9,571 nt of DNA, taken from an uncultured Collinsella sp. GTDB taxonomy: Bacteria > Actinomycetota > Coriobacteriia > Coriobacteriales > Coriobacteriaceae. The position numbers and the translations under genes were made by a program. Of the stretch, positions 7,275 to 9,571 are shown piece after piece. The notes under the pieces are model-generated. The model made no database searches and was not told the DNA's origin. It saw only the letters and a program-made list of their open reading frames with translations. Location: contig CABUSL010000081.1 in NCBI GenBank assembly GCA_902494295.1, forward strand, positions 1-9,571, given 5' to 3'. The stretch's first letter is position 1. The number at the start of each line of letters is the position of its first letter.

Positions 7275-7610
7275 GGTGCCGACCTCCTTTGCTGGCCATG
7301 CGGCCGTCGTTGTAGTGATGGGGGAGTACACGATATTGCCGCCCTCGATGACGAGCGCTCGTCCGTTGACCAGCGCATTGGCCACCTTGCGATGCGCGCG
7401 GCTGCAGATAGCAGCCACGGTGGCACGAGCGATACCCATGTGCTGGGCGACTTCCTCCTGATTGAGCCCTTCCAGGTCACAGAGGCGCAGGACCTCGAGC
7501 TCGTCGACCGTCATGTCGATGGCGTCTCCGCTGGCAAGGCCGTCGGGGGTAAAACCGCGATATTCGGGGATGATCCCGACGCGGCGCAATTTTTCGCGTC
7601 TTCCTGCCAT
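6846..7610 (-). CDS. DUF134 HTH domain fused to NifX/NifB-like cofactor-binding domain
   Basis: The protein has 254 residues, read from ATG at 7610. Residues 2-92 match the DUF134 family: a basic start (AGRREKLRRVG), the conserved ELEVLRLCDLEGLNQEEVAQ stretch, a helix-turn-helix at about 46-78 and a closing ALVIEGG. These are presumed DNA-binding proteins, often found near iron-sulfur or NifX-type genes. After a 20-residue linker, residues 113-215 match the dinitrogenase iron-molybdenum cofactor-binding fold (NifX/NafY/NifB C-terminus), beginning MRVATTYDNGNIFMHFGRSE and including CGGIGGGA and GITVYAGAQG. Residues 220-254 are a tail with 12 His and 6 Cys, including three C-x-C-H motifs, a likely metal binder. 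No nitrogenase genes are visible, so a general metal-cluster or regulatory role is more likely than nitrogen fixation. The domains are usually separate proteins as far as I know; an internal start at the junction is described separately. Autoregulation is inferred from palindromes at its promoter. Confidence 0.85.
   Translation of the reverse strand: MAGRREKLRRVGIIPEYRGFTPDGLASGDAIDMTVDELEVLRLCDLEGLNQEEVAQHMGIARATVAAICSRAHRKVANALVNGRALVIEGGNIVYSPITTTTAAWPAKEVGTMRVATTYDNGNIFMHFGRSEQFKIYDIQDGKVLNEQVVGTGGTGHGALAGLLANGGVDTLICGGIGGGAINALAQAGITVYAGAQGSCDACVEALIAGTLAQNGEATCGCHDHDHGHAHEHGESCSCHGHHEHDGHEGCGCH
7282..7290 (-). promoter_or_regulatory. Internal Shine-Dalgarno site at the domain junction
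   Basis: The - strand reads AAAGGAGGT here, nearly a full anti-16S complement, 7 bases before the in-frame ATG at 7274. In the fusion frame these bases encode only linker residues (Lys-Glu-Val), so protein sequence alone gives no evident reason for so exact a match. Confidence 0.65.
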
Positions 7611-7615
7611 GTACA

Positions 7616-7620
7616 CTCCT
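7616..7620 (-). promoter_or_regulatory. Shine-Dalgarno site deciding the DUF134 gene start
   Basis: AGGAG on the - strand lies 5 bases before ATG at 7610. The alternative GTG at 7614-7616 overlaps this site, so the ATG is preferred. It also gives the Met-Ala-Gly-Arg-Arg start expected of the family. Confidence 0.7.
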
Positions 7621-7624
7621 TATC

Positions 7625-7636
7625 TGACATATGTCA
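7625..7636. promoter_or_regulatory. Palindromic operator candidate O1
   Basis: TGACATATGTCA is a perfect 12-base palindrome. It sits just downstream of the -10 box (7642-7647) predicted for the DUF134 gene, over the expected transcription start, and 5 bases before its Shine-Dalgarno site. Binding here should repress that gene. The regulator is unknown; the DUF134 protein itself is the nearest candidate. Confidence 0.6.
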
Positions 7637-7641
7637 ACAAT

Positions 7642-7669
7642 AGAATAGCGCGTTGGTCGTTAAGCGCAA
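7642..7669 (-). promoter_or_regulatory. Promoter candidate for the DUF134-NifX gene
   Basis: On the - strand, TTGCGC (-35, bases 7664-7669) and TATTCT (-10, bases 7642-7647) are separated by 16 bases, and would start transcription near 7635, inside palindrome O1. The leader would be about 25 bases long, including AGGAG. The boxes are reasonable sigma-70-type matches but not perfect. Confidence 0.5.
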
Positions 7670-7677
7670 GATATTTC

Positions 7678-7689
7678 TGGCATATGTCA
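7678..7689. promoter_or_regulatory. Palindromic operator candidate O2
   Basis: TGGCATATGTCA matches O1 at 11 of 12 bases, and flanking C and G extend it to a 14-base near-palindrome. It lies 8 bases upstream of the -35 box of the DUF134 gene promoter and about 46 bases upstream of the thyA -10 candidate. Its centre is 53 bp from that of O1, close to five helical turns, so both sites face the same side of the DNA. Confidence 0.55.
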
Positions 7690-7735
7690 GAAAATAACGC
7701 TTATGTTAGGGCTGTGGGGTCGAGTATGCCTGGGC

Positions 7736-7741
7736 TACAAT
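7736..7741 (+). promoter_or_regulatory. -10 box candidate for the thyA-folA operon
   Basis: TACAAT is the best -10 match upstream of thyA, 34 bases before its ATG. The bases 17 upstream (TGTGGG, 7713-7718) are a poor -35 box, so the promoter is only tentative. The thyA ribosome site GGGAGGG is at 7766-7772. Confidence 0.35.
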
Positions 7742-7775
7742 AAATCTCGCTTATAGGCGACTGACGGGAGGGTCA

Positions 7776-8624
7776 ATGAGCAAAGCTGATCAACAGTTTG
7801 TAACCATGTGCCGCGATATTCTGGACCATGGCACCACCACCGAGGGCCAAAAGGTCCGCCCGGTGTGGGAGGACGGCACCCCTGCCTATACCATTAAAAA
7901 CTTCGGCGTCACGGCGCGCTACGACCTACGCGAGGAGTTCCCCGCGCTCACCCTGCGTCGTACGGCGCTTAAGTCTGCCATGGACGAGATTCTGTGGATT
8001 TATCAGAAGAAGTCCAATAACGTGCATGACCTCAACAGCCATATCTGGGATGAATGGGCTGACGAGACCGGTTCCATCGGCAAGGCCTACGGCTATCAGA
8101 TTGGCCAGAAGAGCCACTATGCCGAGGGCGATTTCGACCAGATGGACCGCGTGCTGTACGACCTCAAGCACACGCCGTACAGCCGCCGTATCATGACCAA
8201 CACGTACGTGTTTAGCGACCTGTCCGAGATGCACCTGTATCCGTGCGCCTACAGCGTGACCTATAACGTCACGCAGCGCCCGCAGGACGACAAGCCCACG
8301 CTCAACATGATTCTCAACCAGCGCAGCCAGGACATTTTGGCCGCGAACAACTGGAACGTGTGCCAGTACGCCATCTTGCTGATGATGGTCGCGCAGTCGG
8401 TCGATATGATTCCCGGTGAGCTGCTGCATGTGATTGCCGATGCCCACATTTACGACCGTCATGTCGATATCGTCCGCGAGCTTATCGAGCGTCCGCAGTT
8501 TGCGGCGCCCAAGGTAACGCTTAACCCCGACGTGCACGATTTCTATGCGTTTACGACCGACGACCTGATTGTGGAGGGCTACGAACATGGTCCGCAGGTC
8601 AAGAATATTCCCATTGCGGTGTAG
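7776..8624 (+). CDS. thyA: Thymidylate synthase, Bacillus ThyA-like type
   Basis: This enzyme methylates dUMP to dTMP using methylenetetrahydrofolate, leaving dihydrofolate, in the cytoplasm. It has 282 residues, a normal length. The catalytic cysteine is C157 in YPCAYSVTYNV. Arginines S-R-R at 136-138 and Q-R-S-x-D at 182-186 bind the dUMP phosphate and base region; N194 and H224-I-Y226 complete the nucleotide site. The Cys is followed by Ala rather than the His of E. coli-type enzymes, and the LG-x-PFN motif reads LAANNWN (188-194). The Cys environment and the ending NPDVHDFYAFTTDDL resemble B. subtilis ThyA as I recall it, so this looks like that subtype rather than a defective enzyme. The start is ATG, with GGGAGGG at 7766-7772. 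folA follows 9 bases after the stop, a functional pair: FolA recycles the dihydrofolate ThyA makes. Confidence 0.95.
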   Translation: MSKADQQFVTMCRDILDHGTTTEGQKVRPVWEDGTPAYTIKNFGVTARYDLREEFPALTLRRTALKSAMDEILWIYQKKSNNVHDLNSHIWDEWADETGSIGKAYGYQIGQKSHYAEGDFDQMDRVLYDLKHTPYSRRIMTNTYVFSDLSEMHLYPCAYSVTYNVTQRPQDDKPTLNMILNQRSQDILAANNWNVCQYAILLMMVAQSVDMIPGELLHVIADAHIYDRHVDIVRELIERPQFAAPKVTLNPDVHDFYAFTTDDLIVEGYEHGPQVKNIPIAV

Positions 8625-8633
8625 GTGGTGCTT

Positions 8634-9152
8634 ATGACGTGTAAGCTATCTGCCATCGTCGCCGTGTGTGACGATTGGGGCATTGGGTGCGAGGGCGACA
8701 TGGTGGTGTCCAATCGTGCCGATATGCGCCATTTTGTGGCGTGCACCAAGGGTTGCCCGGTCATTATGGGGCGCAAGACGCTGCTGAGTTTTCCCGGCGG
8801 GCGTCCGCTCAAGAACCGCCGCAATATCGTGCTCACCCGCGACGAGGATTTTGTGGTCGAGGGCGTCGACGTGGTGCATAGCATCGACGAGGCGCTCGCT
8901 GCGGTTGCCGAAGAGCCCGTTGCCTGGGTGATTGGCGGTGGCGATGTCTATCGGCAATTTTTGCCGTACTGCGTCGAGGCCGAGGTCACGCATAACCATT
9001 GCACCCATGCCGTGGACACGTACTTTCCTGACTTGGACGCTGATCCTGCGTGGGAAGTTGCGCGGCGCGAAGGGGTTGCCACGATTGCCTCGGGCGAGGG
9101 CGATGAGGGTGTCGATTATGAGTTCGTGACGTATCGTCGCGTTGAGGCGTAA
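8634..9152 (+). CDS. folA: Dihydrofolate reductase (divergent)
   Basis: This enzyme reduces dihydrofolate to tetrahydrofolate with NADPH, in the cytoplasm. It has 172 residues from ATG at 8634, chosen because GGTGG (8624-8628) lies 5 bases upstream and because family members begin right before the first strand (here KLSAIVAV). Visible motifs are GIGCEGDM at 16-23, the catalytic acid D30, VIMGRKT at 43-49, RPLKNRRNIVLTR at 57-69, the NADPH-binding WVIGGGDVY at 98-106 and a Thr-His near EVTHNH. The usual L-P-W before the catalytic Asp is replaced by M-V-V (23-25), so both the Pro and the conserved Trp are missing. Position 50, Trp in E. coli (W47), is Leu. Given its place directly after thyA it is very likely the housekeeping DHFR, though substrate or antifolate affinity could differ. 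Confidence 0.9.
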   Translation: MTCKLSAIVAVCDDWGIGCEGDMVVSNRADMRHFVACTKGCPVIMGRKTLLSFPGGRPLKNRRNIVLTRDEDFVVEGVDVVHSIDEALAAVAEEPVAWVIGGGDVYRQFLPYCVEAEVTHNHCTHAVDTYFPDLDADPAWEVARREGVATIASGEGDEGVDYEFVTYRRVEA

Positions 9153-9192
9153 ATCGCCTGGCGTGAACGCTATCATCGGTTTGATTGAATGC

Positions 9193-9219
9193 ATGGGGCG
9201 GCGCTTGGCGTCGCCTCGT
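9193..9219 (+). terminator. Hairpin after folA, probable weak terminator; rest of the intergenic gap
   Basis: GGCGGCGC (9197-9204) pairs with GCGTCGCC (9208-9215) around a TTG loop, 8 pairs with one G-T. The stem can extend outward to 9193-9219 with further G-T pairs. Only a short TTT follows, so termination may be partial. It lies 40 bases after the folA stop. The following 42 bases contain TATGCT (9230-9235), a possible -10 for the next gene, with no good -35 box. Nothing else is seen in this gap. Confidence 0.5.
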
Positions 9220-9261
9220 TTGGTATAGATATGCTGTAAAGAAGGGTGCGGGCTGGCTACT

Positions 9262-9571
9262 ATGACTGATGCCGTTGAGGTGCTGCGAATCGATTCGCTC
9301 GAGAACGAGCGGCTCGATGCCTACGTGCGACTGACCGAGCGCGAGCTGCGCTGCGTGCTGGAGCCGCAAAAGGGCATCTTTATTGCGGAGAGCGCCAAGG
9401 TCATCGAGCGTGCCGTGCGTGCCGGATATCAGCCGGTGAGCTTTCTTTTGGGTGAACGCTGGCTCGACCAGATGATGCCGTTGTTCGAGCGCCTGGTTGT
9501 GCGCGAGGGCGCGGGTCCGGTTCCTGTGTTCGTGGCCTCCATGGAGCTCATGGAGCAGTTGACGGGCTTTA
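9262..9571 (+). CDS. SpoU/TrmH-family RNA 2'-O-methyltransferase, N-terminal part
   Basis: The frame is open from ATG at 9262 to the window end (103 complete codons), so the gene is cut by the window. Residues such as LDAYVRLTERELRCVLEP, then GIFIAESAKVIERAVRAGY and VPVFVASMELMEQLTGF, match the N-terminal substrate-binding domain of the SpoU/TrmH family. These enzymes use S-adenosylmethionine to methylate ribose 2'-OH groups in rRNA or tRNA. The knotted catalytic SPOUT domain, expected just after LTGF, lies beyond the window, so the exact target cannot be named. The ribosome site is weak: GAAGGG (9241-9246) is 15 bases from the ATG, and I see no better in-frame start. It follows the folA hairpin and could be its own transcription unit. 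Confidence 0.8.
   Translation, partial: MTDAVEVLRIDSLENERLDAYVRLTERELRCVLEPQKGIFIAESAKVIERAVRAGYQPVSFLLGERWLDQMMPLFERLVVREGAGPVPVFVASMELMEQLTGF

Noticed and set aside
7609..7637. Perfect TTGACA (-35) on the - strand at 7632-7637 as the DUF134 promoter
   Set aside because: The matching -10 position (7609-7614) would overlap the start codon and make the message leaderless, wasting the good AGGAG site. TTGCGC/TATTCT further upstream fits better; TTGACA here is part of palindrome O1.
6744..7643. 299-codon open frame on the + strand opposite the DUF134-NifX gene
   Set aside because: The - strand frame encodes two recognisable domains with good ribosome sites, while this frame is low-complexity Ala/Val-rich and begins just before the large hairpin.
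8625..8633. GTG codons at 8625 and 8628 as earlier folA starts
   Set aside because: They overlap the GGTGG ribosome site and would add Met-Val-Leu before the usual DHFR N-terminus; ATG at 8634 is better placed.

Overview
The window is 9.6 kb of GC-rich bacterial chromosome. Gene order and protein sequences fit an anaerobic actinobacterium of the class Coriobacteriia, probably Collinsella or a close relative. This is inferred from recalled family features; no database was searched. The cues are: the acpP-rnc-smc-ftsY-ffh housekeeping order, frequent GTG/TTG starts with good Shine-Dalgarno sites, a Bacillus-like ThyA next to a divergent DHFR, and a DUF134 regulator joined to a NifX-like domain.

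Layout. Bases 1-6729 form a tight co-directional + strand run: the last 12 codons of an acyl carrier protein gene, RNase III (rnc), the SMC condensin subunit (smc), the SRP receptor (ftsY, its ATG overlapping the smc stop by one base) and the SRP GTPase (ffh, 10 bases later). Gaps are 3 to 10 bases, so one transcript is likely. No ylxM lies between ftsY and ffh, and rpsP does not follow ffh, unlike the Bacillus order. A 17-bp hairpin follows ffh. The next gene, on the - strand (6846-7610), converges on it and encodes an unusual protein: a DUF134 helix-turn-helix domain, a NifX/NifB-type cofactor-binding domain and a His/Cys-rich tail. A strong Shine-Dalgarno site and ATG lie inside this ORF exactly at the domain junction, so the second domain could also be made alone. 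Its promoter is flanked by two nearly identical palindromes 53 bp apart, which look like operators. Divergently, thyA and folA form a two-gene thymidylate/folate operon (7776-9152), followed by a hairpin and the start of a SpoU/TrmH-family RNA methyltransferase that runs off the window.

How the genes work together. FtsY and Ffh are partners in co-translational membrane targeting. SMC organises chromosomes, and RNase III processes structured RNA. ThyA consumes methylenetetrahydrofolate and releases dihydrofolate, which FolA recycles. The DUF134-NifX gene is the accessory-like element and the most interesting locus: it looks like a self-contained regulatory and metal- or cofactor-binding unit.

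Several housekeeping proteins carry unusual residues at conserved sites: Asn for an acidic metal ligand in RNase III, Gln/Ala for the RNA-contacting serines in the Ffh M domain, and loss of the Pro-Trp motif in DHFR. These may be lineage traits.
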